This document shows positions 46,183 to 56,700 of a DNA stretch of 64,000 nucleotides, in pieces. A model generated the notes under the pieces. That model worked only from the letters and a program-made list of their open reading frames with translations, was not told where the DNA came from and ran no database searches. The first letter of the stretch is position 1, and each line of letters opens with the position of its first letter. This stretch comes from Conchocele bisecta (taxonomy: Eukaryota; Mollusca; Bivalvia; Lucinida; Thyasiridae), in contig CM055274.1 of the NCBI GenBank assembly GCA_029237695.1, forward strand, positions 19,147,505-19,211,504, given 5' to 3'. The position numbers were made by a program, and so were the translations under genes.

Positions 46183-46702
46183 TTGGTGAAAATTTCAGAG
46201 CAAATGCGGAATTACTTCAACATGCCGAATAAGGAAGACGAGGAAGGTCATAAGAAAGCGATAATAGAAACTGCCGCCAAATTCATCAAAAGTGATATCA
46301 AAACCATTATTACACCTTTAACGGATGAGTATCCGAAAGCTACAGACCTTGAACTCGAATCTGCTTTAGGATACATTGCGCCTAGTTTGCGCTGTCTGCT
46401 TCAAAATATTCTCGTCGGAAAGGACACCCGTCAGAAAGAAGCGAGTATTGGACAAGCACTTGTTCAAGCAGTTCGTCCAAGGGCTTTAATTACGCCGTTA
46501 CAAATCGGACTCGCTGTTCAAATGCATCATCACTTCCGATCAAAGTTTTTGATAGACATCCTGTCCACCATGGGGTATTGCTCCTCATACTCAGAAGTTG
46601 AAAGGTTTGAGGAAAACGCTGCTTCCGCAGTTGCCCCTGATATTTTAGGTAATGTCAATATGGCCGATACGATATTGTTGTTTGCAGCAGATAATGTCGA
46701 CC
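46183..46702 (+). pseudogene. Academ-like transposase, N-terminal part
   Basis: 173 codons from MVKISEQMRNYF to the Asp of AADNVD, where the zinc-finger element interrupts codon 174. Contains a helical region (RCLLQNILVGKDTRQKEASI), PRALITPLQIGLAVQMHHHF and FLIDILSTMGYCSSYSEVE. The last residues, AADNVD, continue after the insertion as HN..SVDGKGTFHG, a conserved acidic motif that could be part of the catalytic core. The ATG may not be the true start; sequence upstream in frame is closed by stops. Confidence 0.7.
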
Positions 46703-46739
46703 AGTAGTATATGAGAGTTAAAATGATACCGGTTGATAC

Positions 46740-47410
46740 CGTCCCAATTGTGGATGCAAATTGCATGCAACACCCTCTTTTGAGCAAACATACGTGTGGA
46801 AAGCAGGTGAATTTTTATCTCCAAAATATGAGAAATATGACACCACTATTGTGACCAAAACGGCGCCAGTTGTACTACCAGGCCCAATTTTGTATATCGG
46901 TACGAATTGTGGATAATCGCGTCCCAATAGTGGATGATTTCGTCCCAATAGTGGATAATTGCAAAAATCGGCAAAAACATCCACAATTGTGGCAAAAACA
47001 TCCACAATCGTACCACCAAAAAATCGACAAAAAATCACCAAAATATGAGAAAATATGACATACGAGAATGAGAAAAAGGTCGAGAAATCCACAATTGGGA
47101 CGCGAGTATCCACAATTGTGGCACGATATCCACAATTGTACCCGTAGTACAAAAGACGACGTTTTTGCCCAATTGTGGATGGGGGTTCTAGTGCATTCTG
47201 CATGGAGCCACACTTTTTTCTGTCGTATGTATCCACAACTGGGACACGATATCCACAATTGCACTGGTAGCACAAAATACGACGTTTCCGCCCAATAGTG
47301 GATGGGGGTTCTAGTCCATTCTGCACGGAGCCACAATTTTTGGAGGATTCCCCAACCCAACTCGCCACCTCGTCTCGCCACCTCGTCTCGCCTCGGCACA
47401 TCCACAATCG
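46740..47410. promoter_or_regulatory. Cluster of ATCCACAATTG-type sites, left arm
   Basis: About 14 sites of consensus GTCCCAATTGTGGAT in either orientation (46746, 46909, 46930, 46951, 46979, 47000, 47087, 47108, 47128, 47172, 47231, 47251, 47296, 47399). Members of runs are 20-21 bp apart, two helical turns. They lie between the terminus and the zinc-finger gene. Confidence 0.75.
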
Positions 47411-47460
47411 AACGCCCATTTGAAGATATGGGACCCCATTGGAATAGACTACAACTAGCC

Positions 47461-47745
47461 ATGCCATACAAGGAATGCGAGACATGCGGTAAGGGCTTCG
47501 ACAAGCCCACAAATCTTCGAAGACACATGGGTCGCAAGAACCCGTGCAGACCTCCCACGAGAGAGTGTCCCGGATGTGGAGGGAAGTTCGCCACCTACAA
47601 GACTCTCTGGCAACATCGCTCGAACAGGTGTCGCGGGGGCCCGGAGGATAGAACCACGGAGGGTAGCAAGAAGAAGGCTGCGACCAGGAAGAGGATCCTG
47701 GTACTGGAGAGGAGGGTGGTAGAGTTGGAGGAGGAGGTAGCTTGA
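47461..47745 (+). CDS. Zinc-finger/zipper protein, left-arm copy, truncated by a nonsense change (94 aa)
   Basis: Starts MPYKECETCGKGF; I chose this ATG because the related gene at 2879 also starts just before its first Cys, although the frame is open from 47302. Two C2HC fingers (CETC...H...PC, about residues 6-30; CPGC...H...RC, about 38-60), a basic linker (SKKKAATRKR) and a leucine-zipper-like helix (ILVLERRVVELEEEVA). It stops at TGA where the right-arm copy has AGA, so it lacks the acidic tail. Likely a nuclear DNA-binding protein; truncation leaves the fingers intact. Confidence 0.65.
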   Translation: MPYKECETCGKGFDKPTNLRRHMGRKNPCRPPTRECPGCGGKFATYKTLWQHRSNRCRGGPEDRTTEGSKKKAATRKRILVLERRVVELEEEVA

Positions 47746-47855
47746 CTGCGGGATGGAAAACCTCGCGAGGGAGCGAGACACGAAAACATCGGCGGCGACG
47801 ACGACGAGATCGATTGGACAGATCTCGATCTGTAGAGAGAGGGGGATTCCCCCAC

Positions 47856-48192
47856 TTTTTGCACTGGCCAGTTTGCCCCATCTCGACTCCCAACGGCAAA
47901 CAAAACACCAGAAAACCTCTCCCCAAACTAGGTAGAAAAATGATACCACCCAATTGTCCACATTTGGACTTTTGGGAAAGTCGAAGAAAAATCGTCTCTC
48001 AAGAGCAAAACAAAATCTAGACCACATCGAAAAACAGAAAACCTCTCCCAAAGGAGGTAGAAAAATGATACCACCCAATTGTCCACATTCGGACTTTTTG
48101 GAAAGTCGAAGAAAAATATTCTCCCAAGTGCAAAACAAAATCTAGACCACATCGAAAAACAGAAAACCTCTCCCAAAGGAGGTAGAAACAAT
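47856..48192. repeat. 123-bp tandem repeat in the spacer, with terminal-motif boxes
   Basis: About 2.3 copies of a unit with CAGAAAACCTCTCCCAAAGG, AGGTAGAAAAATGATACCAC, CCAATTGTCCACATT and AACAAAATCTAGACCACATC. AAAATGATACCAC is the same box that follows the element's ends and lies near 3246 and 3399. Confidence 0.75.
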
Positions 48193-48229
48193 TGGAAACG
48201 GAAAGAAAGACAACTCGGAACGGGAAAGA

Positions 48230-48670
48230 CAACTCGGAACAGGAAAGACAGACAACTCGGAACAACGAGCAGCGACAAAAATCGACAAAGAACTTTTTTT
48301 CAAAATGGCTACTCCATGTAGAACGGGTCGCGACTACCAGAGTGCTGGTGTACGGAGTAGTTTCATTTTTTCCCTTCGGTGTACCGGACTGTTTTTCGGA
48401 GTGCACGAACTGGGCGTCGGAGTCTGTTTTGCTCTTCCGGAGTCTACGGGCCTCTAGTGCCACGAATGGGAACAGTGGTCTGCAGACCGCGTACGCCGCC
48501 ACAGAGACCCACAGCCACCACTTCGCATTCTCTACGGTTCTCCAGATGTCGTGTACCTCCAGCTCGTCTTTCTTCGGACACTCGGAATCGGCCGTGCGGG
48601 CATCGTCGAAAATTGCGTCCAACAGTCTGTGGGGGAATCCCCCTCTCTCTACAGATCGAGATCTGTCCAA
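48230..48670 (-). CDS. Possible small membrane protein in the spacer
   Basis: The minus-strand frame from MDRSRSVERGGF (48670) reads ...CPKKDELEVHDIWRTVENA, then one hydrophobic stretch WWLWVSVAAYAVCRPLFPFVAL (written here in two parts: WWLWVSVAAYAV and CRPLFPFVAL) and a basic segment EARRLRKSK. It overlaps the 3' end of the right-arm finger gene in another frame. The frame stays open to 48017 through the repeats, which is not informative. It could be chance; no homologue is recognised. Confidence 0.25.
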
Positions 48671-49023
48671 TCGATCTCGTCGTCGTCGCCGCCGATGTTC
48701 TCGTGTCTCGCTCCCTCGCGAGGTTTTCCATCCCGCAGTCTAGCTACCTCCTCCTCCAATTCTACCACCCTCCTCTCCAATACCAGGATCCTCTTCCTGG
48801 TCGCAGCCTTCTTCTTGCTACCCTCCGTGGTTCTATCCTCCGGGCCCCCGCGACACCTGTTCGAGCGATATTGCCAGAGAGTCTTGTAGGTGGCGAACTT
48901 CCCTACACATCCGGGACACTCTCTCGTGGGAGGTCTGCACGGGTTCTTGCGACCCATGTGTCTTCGAAGATGTGTGGGCTTGTTGAAGCCCTTACCGCAT
49001 GTCTCGCATTCCTTGTATGGCAT
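48649..49023 (-). CDS. Zinc-finger/zipper/acidic-tail protein, right-arm copy (124 aa)
   Basis: Full-length form of the left-arm gene. Fingers: CETC...H...PC and CPGC...H...RC (with YR in place of HR after the second His region). Basic linker, then heptads ILVLERRVVELEEEVARLRDG, then an acidic end GGDDDEIDWTDLDL. The acidic/hydrophobic end resembles transactivation segments, a resemblance by eye. Reads toward the centre, mirrored with the left copy. Differences from the left copy are few (for example N/D, H/N and V/G in the fingers). Most likely binds the ATCCACAATTG-type sites upstream of it; this is inference. Confidence 0.7.
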   Translation of the reverse strand: MPYKECETCGKGFNKPTHLRRHMGRKNPCRPPTRECPGCVGKFATYKTLWQYRSNRCRGGPEDRTTEGSKKKAATRKRILVLERRVVELEEEVARLRDGKPREGARHENIGGDDDEIDWTDLDL

Positions 49024-49069
49024 GGGTAGTTGTAGTCTATTCCAATGGGGTCCCATATCTTCAAATGGG

Positions 49070-49920
49070 CGTTCGATTGTGGATGTGCCGAGGCGAGACG
49101 AGGTGGCGAGACGAGGTGGCGAGTTGGGTTGGGGAATCCTCCAAAAATTGTGGCTCCGTGCAGAATGGACTAGAACCCCCATCCACTATTGGGCGAAAAC
49201 GTCGTATTTTGTGCTACCATTGCAATTGTGGATATCGTGTCCCAGTTGTGGATACATACGACAGAAAAAAGTGTGGCTCCATGCAGAATGCACTAGAACC
49301 CCCATCCACAATTGGGCAAAAACGTCGTATTTTGTACTACGGGTACAATTGTGGATATCGTATCCCAATTGTGGCTCCGTGCAGAATGTACTAGAACAGC
49401 ACATCCACTATTGGGCAAAAACATCGTATTTTGTACTACGGGTGCAATTGTGGATATCGTGCCACAATTGTGGATACTCGCGTCCCAATTGTGGATTTCT
49501 CGACCTTTTTCTCATTCTCGTATGTCATATTTTCTCATATTTTGGTGATTTTTGGTCGATTTTTTGGTGGTACGATTGTGGATGTTTTTGTCCCAATTGT
49601 GGATGTTTTTTGCCGATTTTTGCAATTATCCACTATTGGGACGAAATCATCCACTATTGGGACGCGATTATCCACAATTCGTACCGATATACACAATTGG
49701 GCCTGGTAGTACAACTGGCGCCGTTTTGGTCACAATAGTGGATGTTTTCGTCCCAATAGTGGATACATATGACAGAAAAACACAAATTCTCATCCTAGTA
49801 TGTCATATTTCTCATATTTTGGAGATAAAAATTCACCTGCTTTCCACACGTATGTTTGCTCAAAAGAGGGTGTTGCATGCAATTTGCATCCACAATTGGG
49901 ACGGTATCAACCGATATCAT
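49070..49920. promoter_or_regulatory. Cluster of ATCCACAATTG-type sites, right arm
   Basis: Mirror of the left cluster, with one extra ~107-bp unit (49350-49455) and an extra pair of sites at 49735-49765, which accounts for the longer right arm. Confidence 0.75.
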
Positions 49921-49946
49921 TTTAACTCTCATATACTACTCGACCA

Positions 49947-52406
49947 CAACATTGTGTCAGTAGATGGAAAAGGTACATTTCATGGCATAGGGATGATAGC
50001 AGCCATAACCCCAAGCCAACAAATTACTCAAACAATACTTAGACAAAACTCTCCGAATTACATGTTATTAACGAAACAAAAGCGGACATTGTGGAGTACG
50101 GTTTTGCAAAGCAATTACGTTGTAATATACAATTCCAACCACTGGCAGGTCTAATGGATGTGGGTCATACTATTGACATATTGTGGGAGGTATCCTTTCG
50201 GTTTTGTCAACCAGTACCAAATTGGCAAGGCATGATGCACGTACTGCACAAGCAATTAGACCATCCTGGACAGTCATCGATAGTCTTCCTTCCAATGATC
50301 GACATGTACCCGGGCGACAAGACATGTATCTTCTCTACTCTTGAGTATATTTGCAAGCTTTCGTCTAAGTATAACGCCCCACCGGTTGTTACATTTGACC
50401 AGCCACTCTTCTGGAAACCTTCCGAGATAATACACGAGGTTCCTCACAATAGTCCAATACGAGATGTTGTGCTGTTATTAGGAAGCTTCCACACATTTAT
50501 GAATTTGCTGGGAACATTAATGGTTTGAAGTGGACTCAAAGACATCTTAGAGACGATATACAGCGAAAATGCAGTCGTACATGATGAGCGGAAAAGCTGT
50601 GCAGCGCTCATTTCGTGGACATCTCCTTGTCAGTCAGTGTTTTTACGCAACAGATCGCAGCCAAAGCCATTGAAAGCGTACCAGACCTTGATAATCACAT
50701 ACATGAACTCGAGAGTGTGTACACATTACAGGAAGCCGGTGAAATTGACTTAGACACATTATTGAAATCGGATTGCATCGAAAGAATTGTGAAACGTATT
50801 GGCTTATAAAAAGTGTGAATTATCCAATGTTTCAGAGACGAGCAAACTGTGGCTGAACTATCAACAAAAGTTGGGAGTTGCTCGTGAGCTAATCAAAGCT
50901 GATCGCACAGGGTCATGGAAAATGCACCTCCACGCTATATCTGAGTGCATACCAATCTTTGCTGCTGATGGGCACGCAAATTATCTGAAATCTGCGTATC
51001 TCTACCTGCAGACAGTTGAGGCAATAGCAATTGAAAAGCCTGCAGTGTTCCAGAAATTCCTGAAAGGATTCCATGTAATAAGGGGCACCAATCAGTACTG
51101 GGCTGGCCTTGGCTCCGACTTAGTGATTGAGCAGACTCTGATGCGGTCCCTGATAAGTGCAGATGGGTTAACTAGAGGAAGTGGCATGACTGAACACCAA
51201 CGAGCCGTTTGGACAATGTCTGCTCCAATATCCTCAGCCTACAACTATGCCATGCAGGACTTCAATAACACAGTGTACACAACAAGTGAACAGCACAAGG
51301 AGACAACTGCATCACGAATGGAGAGAGACAATGTGTACATGTCAAAACTTGCAGCCAAGCTTGATGAACATTCTCCCTTCTCGGAGGAGACGACATTGAG
51401 AAACATTATCACAGGAATAAATGCTGATAAGGATGTAAACGTTCAAGATCTGTTTGCTGTTGGAAGAGACATAGTTAAACAAATGGAAGGGCAATCCGTC
51501 TTTTCATATTCGTACAGACGTAAGACTAAAGTAAAGACTCCAGCAACAGCTAGTGCCATCAAGGTCATTGAGGACCGAACCATTGAACCGGCTCTGTTGT
51601 TTCAGAGGTTTCTGGTGGTATCGCAGCCTGAAGATCTTGGTCTAGATGAAGTGATGAAGTATGAACTTTCACCATATCCACCAGCAATGTTTGAAGCAAA
51701 ATATCTATTACGGAAACCAGATAAAGCACAACTTCTGTATGCTATCCGAAACCAGGTCGTGTCATCAGATGCTGCGGTACTTCAGTTCATTCCAAAGACT
51801 GAGCAATATGTACTTGATGGAGGTTCACTTCTACATCGACTCAAATGGAAGGAAGGAGTCACCTACAGTTCAATTGCCGATTCCTATGCTTCGTTCACAT
51901 CCAATCTCTATGGCAAGGCCACCATTGTCTTTGATGGAGACAGTGGAGGACCAAGTACAAAGGACAATACGCACCAGCGTCGACAAACCAAAATTTCCAA
52001 CAAGGTCAACATATCAGATGTAACACAATTTGTTGGGAAAAAGGAAGATTTCCTCTCAAATGATATGAACAAACGGGCCCTCATCTGGGTGATCGCGGAA
52101 CGTTTGCGACAGAAAGGCTGACATGTCATCCACGCTGAATGAGACGTAGATGTAGATATAGTGAAAGCAACAATTACAATGTCGTCTTACAAATCAACAA
52201 CCCTGATTGAAGAAGACACCGACTTATTGGTATTGCTACTGTATCACGCAATAAAAGACTGCAATGATCTTTTCTTTAGGTCCGACAAAGACAAAGAAAA
52301 GTCAAATGTGTATAACATCAAAGTTCTGAAACAGTCGCTTGGTGATGATGTCTGCTCTGGCATGTTGTTTGTCCAAGCGTTCTCTGGCTGCGACACTACT
52401 TCAAGA
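49947..52406 (+). pseudogene. Academ-like transposase, central part
   Basis: Continues from the interrupted N-terminal part. Frames: 49947-50090 (HN..SVDGKGTFHGIGMIAAITP), a frameshift, 50095-50525 (MDVGHTIDILWEVS, HPGQSSIVFLPMIDMYPGD, PPVVTFDQPLFWK, VVLLLGSFHTFMNLLG), two more shifts across a MMSGKAVQRSFRGH segment, 50640-50807, then an open frame 50808-52118 (440 codons). A TGA at 52119 and a second TGA at 52141 are base changes in an otherwise continuous frame, followed by LIEEDTDLLVLLLYHAIKD and GMLFVQAFSGCDTTSR (52400). The last part, with EDTDLL and GCDTTS, resembles PIN/XPG nuclease acidic clusters. A dead gene of recent origin: most of the length is still open. Confidence 0.75.
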
Positions 52407-52809
52407 GTGGGTGGAAGGTGGGTGCAAGCGATGGGTAATTTTAACGATTGGGGTTCATCCTTACCGGAATTCCGACTGGAGACCTGGTTTGACCCTTACA
52501 TACGTTTTTGGCATTTTGTATGTGACAGTTGAATCTGGTTATACCCCTTATGTGAGTATTACGATTATTCGTAATCCTATTTTAGGGGAAGGGGCCAAGT
52601 GACTTTGGTGTGGTATGGACCTGCCACCAGGTCAGGTTATTCTAATTTCAAGGCTGAATATATTGTTTCTCGATGTAAATATTCAGGTGTGATTTTGGAA
52701 ATTCCCCCCCAATGCAGCAGGTTAAAACGGGATCGAACCCGTTTGCCCGGCCTTACATGACCTTAGCTGTTGATTGGCCGTTAAACACCAATAAACAAAC
52801 AAACAAACA
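52407..52809 (+). mobile_element. SINE with 9-bp target duplication and (CAAA)n tail
   Basis: 403 bp between ACTTCAAGA at 52398-52406 and 52810-52818. Starts GTGGGTGGAAGGTGGG, ends CACCAATAAACAAACAAAC. It splits the transposase right after GCDTTSR; removing it gives back an open frame (IFG next). Confidence 0.9.
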
Positions 52810-52818
52810 ACTTCAAGA

Positions 52819-53404
52819 ATATTTGGGGTCGGCAAGAAGTCTGTTTTCCAAAGATTGGTCAAGGGCGATTCTGTCTTGCGCACATGTTCAAAGATCTTCT
52901 GTACACCAAATACAGACCAAGCTAATGTAGAAAGTACTGGCTGCAAAGCAATGGTCTCCCTGTTCGATGGAACCCAATCTGCGTTCTCTAGTGTCATTGC
53001 ACTATGGTTACCTTTGCAAGAAAGTGTCCGCAGCAAAGACTTTTGTGAAACCAGAAAGACTGCCCCCAACAACCTCGGCCACAATTCTTCACTCTCGACG
53101 GACATACTTACAAGTCATGCAGTGGATGGGCAATAATGAAGGCATGGATCCCACTAAATGGGGCTGGGATGTACAAGGGGGTAAACTTGTTCCACTCATG
53201 ATGGACAATAGTCCCGCACCAGACCAACTGCTTAAAATTATCAGATGCAGTTGTTCCTCGGGATGCAGCACACTGAAATGTAGCTACAAAAAGCATGGAC
53301 TTGAATGCACCACGGCTTGTGGACATTGCCAAAATGGCAACTGTGACGATGTGTCCCAAGATTCAGTTTCAGATGACGATGAAATTAAAGACAGAAGTGA
53401 CTGA
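52819..53404 (+). pseudogene. Academ-like transposase, C-terminal part with Cys8 domain
   Basis: Two frames joined by a shift near 52985: VKGDSVLRTCSKIFCTP..., then QVMQWMGNNEGMDPTKWGWD, and a domain of exactly eight cysteines in the pattern C.C...C....C........C...C..C....C (53239-53345), then an acidic tail ending TGA at 53404. Known from memory: Academ transposases carry a conserved Cys8 domain, comparable to CXC/tesmin-like zinc domains. Confidence 0.7.
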
Positions 53405-53604
53405 TATTCAAATTAGAATTAAACCACGTCATGACGTCATTCTTCATGATATGACGCTATTCTCGACGTCATGACGTCACATGTAACACTTTTATCACGT
53501 TCCGGAATTATTCATTTGGTAAAATAATGAATATTATAGGTAATATTCACACTTGCATGTGTGAGAACTTGTTGAATTTAACAGGTAGGACTAACGTTTA
53601 GCCA

Positions 53605-53774
53605 TTTTTAAACATTGACGGCCATCTTTTATGACGTCATATTTCGACACTTTCTGGTGGTCCGATTTTGGCCAACTTTTTATATGTTCTTCACCAGACC
53701 TTATACTACAGAAAAACACTATAAAACGTTTTCTTGCATTTTGTTTGTGGTCATGTAGCAGTTTGACCCTACTA
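53605..53774 (-). repeat. Right terminal inverted repeat of the Academ-like element
   Basis: Ends ...TTGACCCTACTA followed by the ATA duplication. 53405-53604 is the short 3' non-coding part with ATGACGTCA repeats. Confidence 0.8.
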
Positions 53775-53777
53775 ATA

Positions 53778-56700
53778 GGCGAGGTAGTCTGTGTCGGTGA
53801 ATGTTAGTTTTGTTTCCTCCCCGTATTTAGCTTTGATGTAGTTATAGAGAATAGTAGGTTAGTGCCGTGAATGGTAAAAAATATCTGGCAAGGCTCAGGA
53901 AACGGCGAGGCTATGCCGAGCACATCCCGTTTCCGTGCCGCGCCAGATATGTTTTCCCATTCACGGCACTAACCTACTATTCTATTTATCCCGTCAACAC
54001 ATACAAATGGCTGTAAAATGCAAAAATAGTATTGACTGGATATCAAAAATGTTTCAAAAATGTGTTTCACGGAACATACGCACTATGTTGACGGGATAAA
54101 TAGTGGAAAGCATACATCAAGGTTTTGCTTAAGTCAAGGATACAAATACCCAAGTACACAGGTTTATCAAATTTAAGCTTTGTTGTTTTCATATGAATTG
54201 CCATGATATTTTCGTTGAAAATATTGCAATGTTTAAAGTTTGGTTTTGATGCTAGTTTCTCTGCCTTCTGTTCAGAGTTGACTAACCGAATGGCTACTCT
54301 GTTTCTGATATTTTCCATGTTTTGATCATGAGCTTGAAAAAGTCCTGTTCAAAGTCATTTGTTGCCTTTGCTCTAAGCTTGGTGTTGTGGTCAATGCATT
54401 GCTTTAACCACGGGCTTTCCTAAAACTTGATACCCCTATGGATTTTAGTGATTTTTAACCCTAGATTTTCGTTAAATTTTAGGTTTTCATAGTGGATAAC
54501 ATATTTTGTTTTATTATTTAGATTTGGCATGAGTTTCTCAACTGTGTTGATCGTAATGCTTTCGGCTGTTAGTGGATAATCATTGTGAAAATCGTGAAGT
54601 TGTTCAGGGTATTCTAGATCAACCTCAAGTAAACAGAATTTCTCTTTTCAGTCTGTAAGTTCCTTTTCTGCCATCCATTCAAATCCATGTGTTGGAGGAT
54701 ATTTAGACATTGCCCATCCATAGAGATCATTAGCATCGAGGTACGTCGAATATTTTGTAGTTAGTGTACAGTTGTACTTGTCTTTCATGTACGGATTGTT
54801 CGCTTTTCAATACCTGGTTGAAATGGTAGAAATTTCGCCACTAATTCCTTTTTCAACCATAAGCAACATATCCGGATCACTAAGTAATTCCAAATTAACC
54901 TCCGTAAACTTCAACGCAGTACCCCATGCGATACCTGGTGCGGTATAGTACCAGGCTGGATCTAGCTCATAATTCTTCAAGCAGACATCTCTGAAGTCCT
55001 CAAAAACATCAGCAAGCAAAATAACATCACATTTCAAATACAAATTGTGGTAATCTCTCATAGTTATAAATTCCGTCCAAACTGTTTGATCATGCGCATA
55101 GCATTCATCAGAAATGTTCATATCATTCAGTTTGGAATAGAATGATGTTTTATGTGGCAACTGTCTTTCGTTTAATTTATCGAGTGTATCCATGTAATCA
55201 TATGGGTACACGCCCTTTCTCAGTAATAGGTGTAGTTGTCTACCTTCAGATAATTATCTCATGTTGTCACATTGATCTTTGTCAAGATTGTTGACCAAGC
55301 TTTCGAGACTAGGGGCCATACATTTATAGCTAGCAATAAACCTTGGTTCACGTTTTACATCAACTTCGTTTCCTTCTTTGTTGATGAAATTGTCATCAAC
55401 TATCTGCTTTGTGAAGGATATGTACTTTTCCTCATTGTTCGGGATGCAGTTAATAGTTTCTTCGCTTACTCACAGGTTTTTTATGAAGAGGTGACTATCG
55501 TAACCAGCCAGGTTGTGGAATATCACGGGGATAAACTTTGGTTTCATATACTGTAGGTTGCATTTGTTATGCGCTGCTCCTCTGAATTTACCGCTGAAAT
55601 GACAGTGGTCTCGTACCTTATTTCCCCAAAGCTTTGCATGGCAGATCCAACATTTGGTAGCTTTATCAAATGCCTTTTTGTCTACATTTGTAAACATCAT
55701 TTTCTTGGGAAAACTAATTTTGTTTAAATGTCTTTGACGTTCTGTTCCAACTTATCAACGGAGATCTGACCAACATCCTCCTCTTCTGATTTCCTGGTGT
55801 AGATTACAGTCTCGGGAGAGTAAATATTACTATCAGAACATTTGATGTAATAGCAGAATCCTGATGGTGAATGGTTCTGGTATTGTTTGCATAAGTATTA
55901 TCAGGATTAGGTTGAGATGTATCCAACGGTTGAGTGAATGATTCAAAATCTGCATAGACAACAAAGGGAAACCTATTGCATATTTTGAATTGTAAAGTTG
56001 TTCCCTTTTCCGGAAGTTCGATCTTACAGTATCCTTCATGCTTTTCTAGAGATAACTTTATTTTTAGATGTTTGTGTGGATAATAGCCTGCTCAAATTCT
56101 TGTTCCAGCAATAATGCTGTTTCTCGTCATCTGAAATTAACAAAAGATTATTAACTCGTTCATGTTCATGCTTACTTAACTTCAGTGGGCAAATATATTC
56201 TTCATAACCAAATACATTGATTGAAATCGTTGTGTTTGGCCCTTCGAATCTATCTATAGTTTTCAAGTCAACAGGAAACTTAATATTATCTTAAACAAAC
56301 TCTTTAGAGTGCTCCTTCAAATCCTTCGATATCCGTTCTGCATGCTCCTCTACTGGGTTTAATACTCGTGTGACAGACCACTTGAAGCACTCATCATCCT
56401 CATTTTTCATATTGATAATTGCCCTTTTTCTTTGCAAGCTATGATGGGAGTGGGATGTATGCATTTTCTCTCATATCTAACTGTATGTATTTCTAAACAT
56501 ATCATCGATTTAAACAACCAGTTACTGCCCTGTCGTTGAAAAGCCACCATTGATTCCAATACTCGATCAATTATTGTATTATACAAATCATTAACATCTG
56601 TACTCTCTAGATTAACCTCAACATTAGAGTTAAAAACTGCAGGTTCTGTAATAGTTTCACCAGTTGTTATACTAATTGTTTCCATAACACACCTAATAAT

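Larger units (their letters stand above)
46704..49939. mobile_element. Palindromic zinc-finger element, 3.24 kb, previously unrecognised type
   Basis: Head-to-head inverted repeat: left arm 46704-47855, spacer 47856-48628, right arm 48629-49939. Ends GTAGTATATGAG... and ...CTCATATACTAC. The host gene is split between two copies of TCGACCA (46697-46703, 49940-49946); with the ends taken one base further out the duplication is CGACC. Without the element and one duplication the host frame is continuous, so the boundaries are firm. Each arm has one two-finger gene reading toward the centre and 14 or more ATCCACAATTG-type sites. No polymerase, integrase or transposase is seen. Confidence 0.85.
45651..53774 (+). 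mobile_element. Academ-like DNA transposon (8.1 kb) inserted in the polymerase gene
   Basis: Inverted ends of about 165 bp: both begin TAGTAGGGTCAA and share GCAAGAAAACGTTTTATAGT and AGTTGGCC.AAATC. The target duplication is ATA (3 bp). It encodes one long protein in pieces (46183-46702, 49947-52406, 52819-53404) ending in an eight-cysteine domain. It also contains two later insertions, 46704-49939 and 52407-52809; without them it is about 4.5 kb. The 3-bp duplication, Cys8 domain and PIN/XPG-like segment are why I assign it to the Academ superfamily, from memory of that group. Confidence 0.7.

Noticed and set aside
47302..47460. Upstream start for the left finger gene (53 extra residues)
   Set aside because: The added part translates site repeats (MGVLVHSARSH...), and the related gene at 2879 starts at its first finger.
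46718..47953. 411-codon minus-strand ORF across the left arm, and its 239-282-codon relatives
   Set aside because: Antisense shadow of the finger gene and site repeats; recurrent NCGY and PQLW strings come from the CAATTGTGGAT repeats.
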